A stretch of 35,286 nucleotides of DNA, taken from assembly GCA_036676355.1 (NCBI GenBank), contig JAKFDA010000021.1, positions 1 to 35,286 on the forward strand. The letters run 5' to 3'. The notes under the pieces are model-generated. The model had not been told where the DNA came from. It saw only the letters and a list, made by a program, of their open reading frames with translations, and searched no databases. The translations under genes and the position numbers were made by a program. Positions 23,516 to 33,914 of this stretch are shown piece by piece. This stretch comes from ZC4RG42 sp036676355. Its GTDB lineage: Bacteria; Pseudomonadota; Gammaproteobacteria; Burkholderiales; SG8-39. The first letter of the stretch is position 1. Every line of letters begins with the position of its first letter.

Positions 23516-24751
23516 GTGAAATTCTTGCGCCCGGCCCATCAGTTCGCTCTGTTCATGCGGGAAGTCGGTCGTCGCTTCATCGTGGACGACTCGTTCAAGC
23601 TCGCCGCAAGTCTGGCGTATACGACCTTGCTGGCGCTCGTGCCTCTGGTGACGATCGGGTTCGCCGTGTTTTCCGCCTTCCCGGCCTTCAAGTCATTCAC
23701 GGTCGACGTCAATGAGTTCATCTCCCACGCGATGCTGCCTTCGACCGTGGAGCAGATTGTCGCGACACATCTCGATCAGTTCACCAAAAGCGCCGGGCGA
23801 TTGACGGCACTTGGCATCGTGGTGCTCGGCATCACCGCCATTCTGCTCATGCAGACGATCGACGCCGCGCTGCAGCGCATTTTTGCCGTGCAACGCAAGC
23901 GCCCGTTGATTCTGCGTGTGCTGACCTATTGGGGCGTATTGACGCTCGGGCCTTTGCTGATCGGCGCCAGTTTGTCGCTGACTTCCTATTTGCTGACGCA
24001 TCCGCTGATCGGCGATCGCTACGTCCGTTCCGTGGTGTTGCGCGATGTGGTTCCACTGGCGCTGACGGTGGTTGCTTTCGCGCTGCTCTATAAGGTAGTG
24101 CCCAACCGGATGATCAGTACGCGACATGCATTGATCGGCGGCGTCTGCGCGGCGCTACTGTTCGAGACGATGAAGCGCGGCTTCGCCTTTTACATCGCGA
24201 AATTTCCGACGTACACGCTGATCTACGGCGCTTTCGCGGCCATCCCCATTTTTCTGCTATGGATCTATCTTTCCTGGCTCGTCGTGCTGCTCGGCGCAGT
24301 GCTCGCCGCCACGCTGCCCGAACGACGTCTCGTGCGGATGAGCACGCGCGGGCCGGACGAGGGAAAGGTGGGAGAACGGCTACGCGATCTCATCGCGGTG
24401 CTGCGCGTGCTGGTGCAGGCCCAACGTGCGCGCGCTGTGCTCAGCAGCAGCACTGTGGCGTCTCGCGCACAGATTTCGCTGCCTTTGGCCGAAGCGCTGC
24501 TCGGTGCGCTGGAGCGTGAGCGCTGGGCGGTGCGGGCGTCGGGCGGCGAGCGCTGGGCACTCAGCTGTGATCCCTCTTCGCTTACCCTCGCGCAGGTGTA
24601 TGAGCGCGTGTTGTTCGGCGATCCGCCCGACGACGAATTTGCCGAGCGGGTTCGCCGTCTCGGTCACGAGGCGCTGAGCGTTCCGCTGGCAGCGCTGGAT
24701 GACGATATCGTTCGGTTACCTTGCGGCTCAACTCACCGCGCCGAACTGTAG
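23516..24751 (+). CDS. YihY/BrkB-family inner-membrane protein with soluble C-terminal tail
   Basis: The product (411 residues from GTG 23516) has six predicted membrane helices in the first 270 residues. YihY/BrkB hallmarks are FIVDDSFKLAASLAYTTLLALVPL near the start, LLMQTIDAALQRIF, and the closing FAAIPIFLLWIYLSWLVVLLGA. The family was once mislabelled ribonuclease BN; its role is not settled. After the last helix about 130 residues form a soluble tail whose pattern (SRAQISLPLAEALLGALERERWAVRASGGERWAL) suggests a winged-helix fold. The start has a modest purine-rich site (AGAGCAGG). It overlaps the convergent downstream gene by 24 bases. Confidence 0.88.
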   Translation: MKFLRPAHQFALFMREVGRRFIVDDSFKLAASLAYTTLLALVPLVTIGFAVFSAFPAFKSFTVDVNEFISHAMLPSTVEQIVATHLDQFTKSAGRLTALGIVVLGITAILLMQTIDAALQRIFAVQRKRPLILRVLTYWGVLTLGPLLIGASLSLTSYLLTHPLIGDRYVRSVVLRDVVPLALTVVAFALLYKVVPNRMISTRHALIGGVCAALLFETMKRGFAFYIAKFPTYTLIYGAFAAIPIFLLWIYLSWLVVLLGAVLAATLPERRLVRMSTRGPDEGKVGERLRDLIAVLRVLVQAQRARAVLSSSTVASRAQISLPLAEALLGALERERWAVRASGGERWALSCDPSSLTLAQVYERVLFGDPPDDEFAERVRRLGHEALSVPLAALDDDIVRLPCGSTHRAEL

Positions 24752-26239
24752 CAACTGAACGCTGACCGTGCGTTCGAGCAGGCTGGTTGCCTTAACGCGC
24801 ATCTTGGATTGCAGCTCGCCCAGATTTAATTCGCATGTCGTGTCCAGAGCCACAAGCGGTGCCAGGATGGCGGGCGCCTGATTCGAATTCGGCGCTTCGG
24901 AAAGCAGCAGCACGGGTTCAGGATTGCGTCCCGGTTCATCGCGCACCTTGCGAATGGAAGCTGCGCGCGCGGAAGGCGCCATTTCCTCCACGCCCACTTC
25001 AATGTGTTCTGCGTGATCCGACAGCACCCAGCGCACCATGCAGATGTGGCAGTTGTCGTCACGATCTGTACGCAGGCCGATGGCATCGCCGACTCGAATC
25101 GGTTCGATGGGGCCCTTATCGTGCGTCAGGGCGAAGCCGCCGGCGCCCTCGTTGGTGATGATCCACTCGGAGGTCTGCCTGATCTCCTGATTCGCGTCGT
25201 TCAGAAACTGCCATATTTCGCCGATGCCAATATGCACCTTGACGCGCGCGTGAGTGCGCAGGCGTTCGTAACGTCGGTTTGTCCCGCTGCCCCAGTGCCT
25301 GGCGAGATGCGTCAGCAGATCGTGCAGGCCGACGCCGTCGATGCGCTCCGGCAAACCGATTCGAGCAGGTGATTCGCCGGCACTCAAACGCGCCGCCTGT
25401 TCGAGCAATATTTCAGCGAGGGCGCGCGTGATTAGAATCGAATCGTGCTGCTGTGCGCCCGGGTGCTGGCGCTTCGATAAGGGGTAGCCGGGAAAGTCGC
25501 GCTGCCGCTTGATCAAGAATATGCCGCGGCCGCCGTGCTGCCCGTTTGACGCCGCGAGAGAAGCCTGTGCGCCATACAGCGCGATCCATGCCCGCACCCG
25601 CTCAAGATCGCCCTGCATCAGTTTGAGCGGTTCGGCGAAGGCCAGCAGCAGCGCTTCACGATAGATGTCCAGCGGCGAGGCGCCATCGTCGTTCGCCTCA
25701 CTTTGGGCGAAGCCGCGGCGCAGCGCGAAATGATAGAGCGCGTGCAGTTCCAGCCAGACATCTTTCGGTGGTGTGGCGTACATGCCGTAGCTCAGCAGCA
25801 AGCGCTCGGCCAGCAACTGCATTGCTCGTACCACCGGCAATCGCGCCCGCCCGCTGGAGGCGAGGCCGAACAACCGGCGCGACTGCTCCATCAACAGGAT
25901 CTTGTACGAGTACGCCAGTTCGCTGAGCAACTCGTCGGCGAGATCGACGGCGCTGCGTGTACGCGTTGCAAGGGGCACGGTGGCGCCATCGAGCGCGCGA
26001 CTCAGTTCGCCGAGCAAGGGCGTTGCTTCGACGATCACCAGTTCCGTTACTTCCTGTCGCAACGCCACGCGCATGCGGCTGCGATTCATGGGAATAAGAA
26101 AATCGATCATCTGCCGCGTACGTTCCGTGACGGGATTGGCGCGTAGCTTGGCCAGCCATTCGGAAATTTGCTGTGGATCGGGGTCCGGGCGTACGCCGTC
26201 GCGCTCGTCGGATGGTGGCAGGCTGAGGTGCAAAGACAT
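24728..26239 (-). CDS. Conserved hypothetical with degenerate PilZ-like C-terminal region
   Basis: This is a 503-residue cytoplasmic protein without a signal peptide. The first 280 residues are predicted mostly helical, with an uncharged-hydrophobic/Arg pattern and no motif I recognise. From about 320 to 430 the sequence looks like a PilZ beta-barrel: RYERLR (about 322-327) stands where the RxxxR c-di-GMP arm belongs, and ITNEGAGGF (about 359-367) where D/NxSxxG belongs, followed by PIRVGDAIGL and CMVRWVLSD strands. The Ser is replaced by Gly, so nucleotide binding is doubtful. I recall similar proteins as hypothetical in other betaproteobacteria. It is a single gene, overlapping yihY tail to tail by 24 bases. 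Function unknown. Confidence 0.75.
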   Translation of the reverse strand: MSLHLSLPPSDERDGVRPDPDPQQISEWLAKLRANPVTERTRQMIDFLIPMNRSRMRVALRQEVTELVIVEATPLLGELSRALDGATVPLATRTRSAVDLADELLSELAYSYKILLMEQSRRLFGLASSGRARLPVVRAMQLLAERLLLSYGMYATPPKDVWLELHALYHFALRRGFAQSEANDDGASPLDIYREALLLAFAEPLKLMQGDLERVRAWIALYGAQASLAASNGQHGGRGIFLIKRQRDFPGYPLSKRQHPGAQQHDSILITRALAEILLEQAARLSAGESPARIGLPERIDGVGLHDLLTHLARHWGSGTNRRYERLRTHARVKVHIGIGEIWQFLNDANQEIRQTSEWIITNEGAGGFALTHDKGPIEPIRVGDAIGLRTDRDDNCHICMVRWVLSDHAEHIEVGVEEMAPSARAASIRKVRDEPGRNPEPVLLLSEAPNSNQAPAILAPLVALDTTCELNLGELQSKMRVKATSLLERTVSVQLLQFGAVS

Positions 26240-26662
26240 ACACGGCTCCTGTTGGTGTGGTTGGATTGCCGTTGGTGAAAGCCTGATATCGCCGGCAGCT
26301 TTGCATCACGTTTTCGCAAGCTCCATGCCACATACTCAATGTGCGTTTGTGTCGACTGGGCACGCGGAAGATCGTTCGAATTGAGGCGTATCCAGCTGCG
26401 AGCGCGTGACAACTGTCACGTGCGTCGGTTTTTTCGCCGGATCAGGCCGAGAAAAGGTGAAGGTCTTCTGACGGGTTCCGGACGTGGCGACTGACGTCAA
26501 CACGACAAAAACCCGCGTTGGCTGTCGCACTGTAGGGGGCGATAAAGCGCGATCAAGCCGTGTCGAGGCGTTAGAATTACGCCCGTTTCGAGTCGGTCGA
26601 AGCTGTGCCGTCGCTCATCGGTGCGGTTGTTTTCGACACCATTAATCGCAGAGATTCAGCCC
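26240..26662. other. 423-base divergent non-coding region before pyrF
   Basis: No convincing gene is present; the short frames have no ribosome site or family pattern. The stretch carries a perfect palindrome at 26405-26420, a TGACGTCA 8-mer at 26492-26499, and a possible pyrF promoter (TTGGCT at 26518-26523, 17 bases, GATAAA at 26541-26546). It must hold the promoters of both divergent genes. Confidence 0.6.
26405..26420. promoter_or_regulatory. Perfect palindrome CGTGACA-AC-TGTCACG, candidate operator
   Basis: The 7-base arms are exact and the centre is two bases, too tight for an RNA hairpin, so a dimeric DNA-binding protein is the natural reader. It lies 166 bases before the PilZ-like gene and 243 bases before pyrF. 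A run of six T follows at 26429-26434. Confidence 0.4.
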
Positions 26663-27391
26663 ATGAACAAGGTTTCACTGTCCGCCAAGAACATTCCCGC
26701 GCATGAACGTCTCATCGTTGCGCTAGACGTGCCGAGTGTCGACGAGGCAAAGCGGCTGGTCGATAGCCTGGGCGACAGCGTGAGCTTTTATAAGCTGGGT
26801 CTCGAGTTGTTCATGTCAGGCGATTATTTCGACCTGGTCGATACGCTGGTGAAGGCCGACAAGAAAGTGTTCGCCGACCTCAAATTTTTCGATGTGCCGG
26901 AGACGGTGCGCGGCGCCGTGCGCGGATTGCGCAATCGCGGTGTGACGTTCGCGACCGTACATGGCAATCAGGCGATCATGGAAGCTGCCGGCGCAGACAA
27001 GGGCGAGGTGAAAATTCTCGCCGTCACGGTGCTGACCAGCCTGGACCGCGGCGATCTCGACGATCTGGGTTTCCAGTGCGATGTCGAGAAACTGGTGCTG
27101 TCGCGCGCCCGGCGTGCGTTGGCGGCCGGATGCGACGGAGTGATTTCTTCCGGGCTCGAAGCGCCGATGCTGAAGCAGGAACTCGGCGAACGGGTCATGG
27201 TGGTGACACCGGGCATTCGCCCGGTGGAGAATCGTCCGATCGATGATCAGAAGCGAACGGTGGATGTCGCGCAGGCGTTTCGCAATGGTGCCGACTACAT
27301 TGTTGTGGGGCGGCCCATTCGCCAAGCGGTCGATTCGCGTTCAGCGGCCGAGCAGATTCAGGAAACCATCGCTTCGGTGTTTTCCCTTTGA
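26663..27391 (+). CDS. pyrF: Orotidine-5'-phosphate decarboxylase
   Basis: PyrF (242 residues) decarboxylates OMP to UMP, the last step of de novo pyrimidine synthesis. The catalytic charged array is Asp72-x-Lys74-x2-Asp77 in FADLKFFDVPETV, and the phosphate-binding end GADYIVVGRPIRQA is intact. Length and the VTPGIRP loop fit the family I enzymes. ATG 26663 (MNKVSL) is preferred to an in-frame upstream start at 26621. The gene is monocistronic, convergent with the lytic transglycosylase gene 43 bases away. Confidence 0.97.
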   Translation: MNKVSLSAKNIPAHERLIVALDVPSVDEAKRLVDSLGDSVSFYKLGLELFMSGDYFDLVDTLVKADKKVFADLKFFDVPETVRGAVRGLRNRGVTFATVHGNQAIMEAAGADKGEVKILAVTVLTSLDRGDLDDLGFQCDVEKLVLSRARRALAAGCDGVISSGLEAPMLKQELGERVMVVTPGIRPVENRPIDDQKRTVDVAQAFRNGADYIVVGRPIRQAVDSRSAAEQIQETIASVFSL

Positions 27392-28006
27392 CCGGGGAAC
27401 CGGCGGCTCGACAAGCGACCGCTACCGGCGTCGGTTAAATCAGCTTGCCATCGTACTGAAACAGTTTGCGCCGGGCGCCGACGACCAGATTGGGGTACTC
27501 GGCGCGACCCAGGCTGCCGTTGTAACGGCCGAGCGCGCGGAACAGGTTGCCTTTTTCGATATCGAGATAGTGGCGCAGGATGGTGCAGCCGTAGCGCAGG
27601 TTCGTGCGCAGGTGGAACAGGTTGTGACTTTGGTCGCCGAGCAACTCGGCCCAGAACGGCATCACTTGCATCAGGCCGCGTGCTCCCGCTTTGGAGACGG
27701 CGTATTTCTTGAAGCCGCTTTCCACCTGGATGAGACCCAGCACGAGTTGCGGATCGAGTCCCGCCCGCGACGCCTCGTAATGCACGGTTTTGAGCAGTTC
27801 TTCGCGGTATTCGGCGTCCGGAATGCGCTTTTCAAGCCGCTTCGACATGGTCACCAGCCAGCGATAGCCGTCCTGCGGATTGGCGAAGGCGAGCCGGATA
27901 TGCGCCCGATCGGAAATCGAGCGCGACATGGCGGACTGCACGCTGGCCGAAAGCGGCTCGTACATCTGCGCGCCGGCCAGCGCCGCCGGCGCGTACAGCG
28001 CAGCGG

Positions 28007-29755
<1,749 letters not shown>

Positions 29756-29779
29756 CGAGGTGCTCCGAAAAAGGCCAGC

Positions 29780-29785
29780 ATTGTA
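29780..29785 (-). promoter_or_regulatory. -10 box for proS
   Basis: The minus strand reads TACAAT about 24 bases upstream of the proS ATG, so the leader would be short but still include the GGAG ribosome site. No clear -35 box was found. Confidence 0.4.
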
Positions 29786-29874
29786 ACTTACGCGACTTCG
29801 AGCACCCGGGCTTGCTTTCCATGCCGGGGGAATTGTGGAAGAATCAATTCAGACTATTGTTTCAAGGCTGAATA

Positions 29875-30390
29875 ATGCTCGACAGAGAAGGCTATCGCCC
29901 GAACGTCGGCATCATTCTGTGCAACGCCAAAAACGAGGTTTTCTGGGGTAAACGGATCAAGGAGCATTCTTGGCAGTTCCCGCAAGGCGGTATCAAATAC
30001 GGTGAGACGCCTGAACAGGCGATGTATCGGGAATTGCACGAGGAAACGGGACTTGAGCCGTGCCACATCAGGATTCTCGGGCGAACGCGCGGATGGCTAC
30101 GCTATGACGTGCCGGCGCAGTGGGTAAAGCGCGAGTGGCGCGGGAGCTACCGTGGGCAGAAGCAGATCTGGTTTCTGTTACGCCTGGTCGGTCGCGAATG
30201 CGACGTACGGTTGCGCGCCACGGAACACCCGGAATTCGATGCCTGGCGCTGGAGCGAGTACTGGGCGCCGCTCGAGAACGTCATCGAATTCAAGCGCGAG
30301 GTGTATCAGCAGGCGTTGTCCGAACTCGCTCGCTTTCTGCATCGCACGCCACGTCGCGATCTGCATGCAAGACAACCCGAACAGATCTGA
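29875..30390 (+). CDS. rppH: RNA pyrophosphohydrolase
   Basis: RppH (171 residues) removes pyrophosphate from mRNA 5' ends, which starts RNase E-dependent decay. The Nudix box is perfect at 38-60: Gly38-x5-Glu44-x7-Arg52-Glu-Leu-x-Glu-Glu-x-Gly-Leu60. The lead-in LDREGYRPNVGIILCN and WQFPQGGI are typical of RppH and distinguish it from other Nudix enzymes. AAGG at 29864-29867 stands 7 bases before ATG. It diverges from proS and is followed by the CNP1-like gene. Confidence 0.96.
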   Translation: MLDREGYRPNVGIILCNAKNEVFWGKRIKEHSWQFPQGGIKYGETPEQAMYRELHEETGLEPCHIRILGRTRGWLRYDVPAQWVKREWRGSYRGQKQIWFLLRLVGRECDVRLRATEHPEFDAWRWSEYWAPLENVIEFKREVYQQALSELARFLHRTPRRDLHARQPEQI

Positions 30391-30441
30391 ACCCGGCTAC
30401 GCGGAAATCCGCGTGTTCGCCGCACTCATGAAGAAATCCTA

Positions 30442-30975
30442 ATGTTTGTACGCTTTGCTTTTCTCGCTCTGGCGCTGCCGCTTGTCGCGCATGCGCAGGT
30501 GCCGTTGTTCAACCAGGACCCGCGCGGCACCGTACCCGAGGAAGTAGAGATTTTCAACGAACAGCAGGTGAAGTTTCCCGCAGCGCCCAAAGAGCGCGAT
30601 CTGTTGCCTTTCGATCCGGAGCGCCGCACGTCGATGAAGTTCTATGTGGACGCCACGTCCATATCGGTCGGCGCAGACCAGGTCGTACGCTATACGCTGG
30701 TGGTCACCGGTGACGGCGAGACCCGCAATATCATGTACGAAGGATTGCGCTGCAAAACGGCGGAAAAAAAGACCTATGGTTTCGGGCAGCGCGACGGCAC
30801 CTGGTCCAAGGCGCGCGACCCGCAATGGGAATCCATCGGTCACGATGTTCCGCGGCTGACGCTTTCGCGCAATTTTCTATGTCCGTTGAAAGGCCCGATC
30901 CAGACCGCGGAAGAAGGCGTGGAAGCGTTGCGAAACGGCATCCATCCGCAGGTGCAGATGCTGCAGCCCAACTGA
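30442..30975 (+). CDS. CNP1-like secreted protein
   Basis: The product (177 residues) has a clear signal peptide (about 1-18, ending AHAQ) and a mature domain containing DLLPFDPERRTSMKFYVD, SVGADQVVRYTLVV and NIMYEGLRCKTAEKKTYGFG, the pattern of the CNP1-like family first named from a Neisseria cryptic protein. Two Cys (RCK and LCPL) may pair in the periplasm. The function is unknown. It follows rppH by 51 bases, a common arrangement in betaproteobacteria, and ends 8 bases from the convergent proB. Confidence 0.88.
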   Translation: MFVRFAFLALALPLVAHAQVPLFNQDPRGTVPEEVEIFNEQQVKFPAAPKERDLLPFDPERRTSMKFYVDATSISVGADQVVRYTLVVTGDGETRNIMYEGLRCKTAEKKTYGFGQRDGTWSKARDPQWESIGHDVPRLTLSRNFLCPLKGPIQTAEEGVEALRNGIHPQVQMLQPN

Positions 30976-30983
30976 CTGGCGGG

Positions 30984-32102
30984 CTAGAGTAGTACCAGGT
31001 TGTCGCGGTGAATCAATTCTGCTTCATCCACATAGCCGAGCACCGCTTCGATTTCATGGCTGGAATGGCCCAGGATGCGGCGCGCCTCGGCCGCGCCATA
31101 GTTGGCCAGACCTCGCGCGATTTCCTTGCCGTCAGGCGCAACACATGCGACGACCGCGCCGCGTTCGAAGTCTCCTTCCACGCCATAGACGCCGATCGGC
31201 AGCAGACTTTTACCGTTCGCGCGCAGCGCTTTCGCGGCACCGGCGTCGAGCAGCAGGCGGCCGCCGAGTTGGACATGGTCGGCCAGCCATTGCTTGCGCG
31301 CTGCGAGCGGTTCGGTCTCGGCGCACAAGAAGCTGCCGATCGCTTCGCCTGAAGCTAGTCTGGTCAATACCCGCGGCTCGCGACCGGAGGCGATGATGGT
31401 GTGCGCGCCGCTGCGTGCGGCGCGGGCCGCTGCGCGGACTTTGGTGATCATGCCGCCGCGGCTGATCGCCGAGCCGGCGCCGCTGGCCATGGCTTCCAGT
31501 CGGGGGTCGCCGGCGCGCGCTTCGCGCACCAGTTCGGCGGATGTATCTCTGCGCGGATCGGCGGTGTACAGCCCGGCCTGGTCGGTGAGGATCACCAATA
31601 GATCGGCCTCGATCAGGTTGGTGACGAGCGATGCCAGCGTGTCGTTGTCGCCGAACTTGATTTCGTCGGTCACCACCGTGTCGTTTTCATTGATTACAGG
31701 CACAACGCCGAGGGTGAGCAGCGTCCGCAGGGTCGAACGCGCATTGAGATAGCGTTGCCGATCGGCGAGGTCGGCATGGGTCAGCAGCACCTGGGCGGTT
31801 TGCAGATTGTGTTCGCGAAAGGAACTTTCGTAAGCCTGCGCCAGACCCATTTGCCCTACGGCAGCCGCCGCCTGCAGCTCCTGTACGCTGCGCGGACGCT
31901 TGCGCCAGTTGAGGCGTTTCATTCCCTCGGCCACGGCGCCGCTCGATACAAGCACCACTTCCTTGCCTTGCGCGCGGAGTTCGGCGATTTGCCGTGCCCA
32001 GCGTGCGATTGCCTCGAGATCCACGCCGTCGCCATCGTGCGTGACCAGCGTGCTGCCGACTTTGATCACCAGCCGCTTGACTGAGCTGATCGCGCCGTTC
32101 AT
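30984..32102 (-). CDS. proB: Glutamate 5-kinase
   Basis: ProB (372 residues) phosphorylates glutamate, the first and feedback-controlled step of proline synthesis. The amino-acid kinase domain has KRLVIKVGSTLV, VVLVSSGAVAEG, VPVINENDTV and FGDNDTLAS; a C-terminal PUA domain (from about 275: GGRLLLDAGAAKAL) completes the long ProB form. ATG 32102 is chosen because it shares ATGA with the obg stop; an upstream in-frame ATG at 32150 lies inside obg. proA is not in the window. Confidence 0.97.
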   Translation of the reverse strand: MNGAISSVKRLVIKVGSTLVTHDGDGVDLEAIARWARQIAELRAQGKEVVLVSSGAVAEGMKRLNWRKRPRSVQELQAAAAVGQMGLAQAYESSFREHNLQTAQVLLTHADLADRQRYLNARSTLRTLLTLGVVPVINENDTVVTDEIKFGDNDTLASLVTNLIEADLLVILTDQAGLYTADPRRDTSAELVREARAGDPRLEAMASGAGSAISRGGMITKVRAAARAARSGAHTIIASGREPRVLTRLASGEAIGSFLCAETEPLAARKQWLADHVQLGGRLLLDAGAAKALRANGKSLLPIGVYGVEGDFERGAVVACVAPDGKEIARGLANYGAAEARRILGHSSHEIEAVLGYVDEAELIHRDNLVLL

Positions 32103-33112
32103 TGCTTTTTCTCCAGATGCTCCATGATCGCGAAGCACAGTTCGCGGCAACCTTCACCCGTCAGCGCCGATATCAGGAAATGCGGGCCCTTCCAGCGGAA
32201 GCGCCGCAGAAATTCCGCGACGATCGCATCGCGCTGCTCCGGCGGCAGCATATCCGCCTTGTTCAGCACCAGCCAGCGCGGCTTGCGATAAAGCGCTTCG
32301 TCGTACTTCTGCAGTTCCTTGGCAATGGCGCGCGCCTCTTTGACCGGATCGGTGTCCGGATTTAACGGCGCGATGTCGACGAGATGCAATAGCAGGCGGG
32401 TGCGCGCCAAGTGGCGGAGGAATTGGTGTCCCAGACCGGCACCTTCAGCCGCGCCTTCGATCAGGCCGGGAATATCCGCGACGACGAAGCTCTTGTCCGC
32501 TGCGACGCGCACCACGCCGAGATTAGGTTGCAGCGTCGTGAAGGGGTAGTCGGCGACCTTCGGCTTGGCACTTGAGATGGAACGAATCAGAGTGGATTTG
32601 CCGGCGTTCGGCATACCGAGCAGGCCGACATCCGCGAGTACCTTCAGTTCGAGATACAGCTCGCGGCTTTCGCCGGGCTCGCCCGGCGTGAATTGCCGCG
32701 GCGCCCGGTTCGTGCTCGACTTGAAGTTCTCGTTGCCGAGTCCGCCTTTGCCGCCCCGGGCGAGCAGCGCCACTTGTTCGTGTACAGCCAGATCGACGAG
32801 CACCGTTCCGTCGGTTCGGTCGGTGATGACCGTTCCCACCGGCACGCGCAGATAGATATCGTCGGCGCCTTTGCCGTTGCATTGCGCGCCGCGGCCGCCT
32901 TCGCCGTTCTTGGCACGGTGCACGCGCGCGAAACGGTAGTCCACCAGGGTGTTGATATTGCGATCGGCGATCGCGTAAATGCTGCCGCCGCGACCGCCAT
33001 CGCCGCCGTCCGGCCCGCCGCGCGGGACGTATTTCTCGCGCCTGAAGCTCACGGCGCCGTTGCCGCCCTTGCCGGCGTGAACTTCTATGCGTGCTTCGTC
33101 GATGAATTTCAT
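32099..33112 (-). CDS. obg: Obg family GTPase
   Basis: ObgE/CgtA (337 residues) is an essential ribosome-associated GTPase involved in 50S assembly and stress control. The glycine-rich Obg fold occupies 1-158 (GKGGNGAVSFRREKYVPRGG, with many GG repeats). The GTPase domain has Walker A GMPNAGKST at 166-174, the DIPGLIEGA switch II and NKAD near 284. The ribosome site is weak. It follows rpmA after 82 bases that include a strong terminator, so it depends on read-through or its own promoter. It is coupled to proB by ATGA. Confidence 0.97.
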   Translation of the reverse strand: MKFIDEARIEVHAGKGGNGAVSFRREKYVPRGGPDGGDGGRGGSIYAIADRNINTLVDYRFARVHRAKNGEGGRGAQCNGKGADDIYLRVPVGTVITDRTDGTVLVDLAVHEQVALLARGGKGGLGNENFKSSTNRAPRQFTPGEPGESRELYLELKVLADVGLLGMPNAGKSTLIRSISSAKPKVADYPFTTLQPNLGVVRVAADKSFVVADIPGLIEGAAEGAGLGHQFLRHLARTRLLLHLVDIAPLNPDTDPVKEARAIAKELQKYDEALYRKPRWLVLNKADMLPPEQRDAIVAEFLRRFRWKGPHFLISALTGEGCRELCFAIMEHLEKKQ

Positions 33113-33143
33113 AAAACCATAAAACCTGTCGCCGCGAATGCAG

Positions 33144-33176
33144 AAACAAAAAAGCCCTATCGCAAGGATAGGGCTT
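33144..33176 (-). terminator. Intrinsic terminator after rpmA
   Basis: On the minus strand a perfect 10-bp stem (33167-33176 with 33152-33161) around a 5-base loop is followed by TTTTTTG. It begins 18 bases after the rpmA stop and is the clearest terminator in the window. It would separate high-level r-protein transcription from obg-proB. Confidence 0.9.
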
Positions 33177-33194
33177 CGATGCGGACCAGTGAAA

Positions 33195-33455
33195 TCAGGC
33201 GGCGGGGACTACGCTGACTGTGTGGCGCTGGTTCGGACCCTTATGTGCGAACTGCACGACCCCCTCGATTTTCGCGAACAGGGTGTGATCCTTGCCCATG
33301 CCGACATTGTCACCCGCGTGAACCTTCGTTCCGCGTTGGCGCACGATGATGCTACCGGCCGGAACGAGTTGACTGCCGTAGCATTTCACGCCCAGGCGTT
33401 TGGATTGCGAATCGCGGCCGTTGCGCGAGCTGCCGCCTGCTTTTTTGTGTGCCAT
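33195..33455 (-). CDS. rpmA: 50S ribosomal protein L27
   Basis: L27 (86 residues) contacts the peptidyl transferase centre through its N-terminal tail. MAHKKAGGSSRNGRDSQSKRLG is the standard start, with no N-terminal prepeptide of the Firmicutes type; DNVGMGKDHTLFAKIEG follows. AAGGAG stands 8 bases before ATG. It follows rplU after 27 bases and is closed by an intrinsic terminator. Confidence 0.98.
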   Translation of the reverse strand: MAHKKAGGSSRNGRDSQSKRLGVKCYGSQLVPAGSIIVRQRGTKVHAGDNVGMGKDHTLFAKIEGVVQFAHKGPNQRHTVSVVPAA

Positions 33456-33482
33456 GGATATTGCTCCTTGCTCTGATCGGTC

Positions 33483-33794
33483 TTACGCCGAAATGCCGGT
33501 AATCTGGAGTTCGGTATATGCCTGACGATGGCCTTGCGATTTACGATAGTGCTTGCGCCGGCGCATCTTGAAAATCTTCACCTTATCGCCGAGGCCGTGG
33601 GCCAGTACGGTCGCTTTGACCGAGGCGCCGGAGAGCAGCGGCCCGCCGATCTTCACGCCTTCGCCTTCACCGACCATCAATACCTGGTCGAGCACGACCT
33701 CCGCGCCGACATCCGCCGGAATCTTTTCGACCTTAAGTTTAGTGCCGGCCGCGACGCGATACTGCTTGCCGCCGGTTTTGATGACCGCATACAT
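33483..33794 (-). CDS. rplU: 50S ribosomal protein L21
   Basis: L21 (103 residues) is an early 50S assembly protein. MYAVIKTGGKQYRVAAG and the basic FKMRRRKHYRKSQGHRQ loop, ending in TELQITGI, are diagnostic. GGAG stands 6 bases before ATG 33794. It is first in rplU-rpmA behind a very good promoter at 33831-33860, and divergent from ispB, as in many proteobacteria. Confidence 0.98.
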   Translation of the reverse strand: MYAVIKTGGKQYRVAAGTKLKVEKIPADVGAEVVLDQVLMVGEGEGVKIGGPLLSGASVKATVLAHGLGDKVKIFKMRRRKHYRKSQGHRQAYTELQITGISA

Positions 33795-33830
33795 ATGGGG
33801 CTCCGACCGTTGCTTTCCGAGAAACCCGGC

Positions 33831-33860
33831 ATTATAGGGGCCCGCATTTGGGTGAGTCAA
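33831..33860 (-). promoter_or_regulatory. Strong promoter for rplU-rpmA
   Basis: On the minus strand TTGACT (33855-33860) and a perfect TATAAT (33831-33836) are 18 bases apart, about 37 bases before the rplU ATG. This is the best match to the sigma70 consensus in the window. Confidence 0.8.
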
Positions 33861-33877
33861 AGGGATTGTGCTATGCT
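33848..33877 (+). promoter_or_regulatory. Extended -10 promoter for ispB
   Basis: TATGCT (33872-33877) preceded by TG at 33869-33870 forms an extended -10, with a weak TTGGGT (33848-33853) 18 bases upstream. Its -35 region overlaps that of the divergent rplU promoter, so the two may compete. Transcription would begin near 33884. Confidence 0.5.
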
Positions 33878-33914
33878 CCGCCGCGCTTTCCCCCGCCCTC
33901 ATACCATTCTCAGC

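Noticed and set aside
26492..26499. TGACGTCA palindrome upstream of pyrF
   Set aside because: An 8-base palindrome is too short to stand apart from chance, unlike the 16-base one nearby.
26336..26530. Short minus-strand frame in the pyrF upstream region
   Set aside because: No ribosome site, no family pattern, and it overlaps the palindrome and probable promoters.
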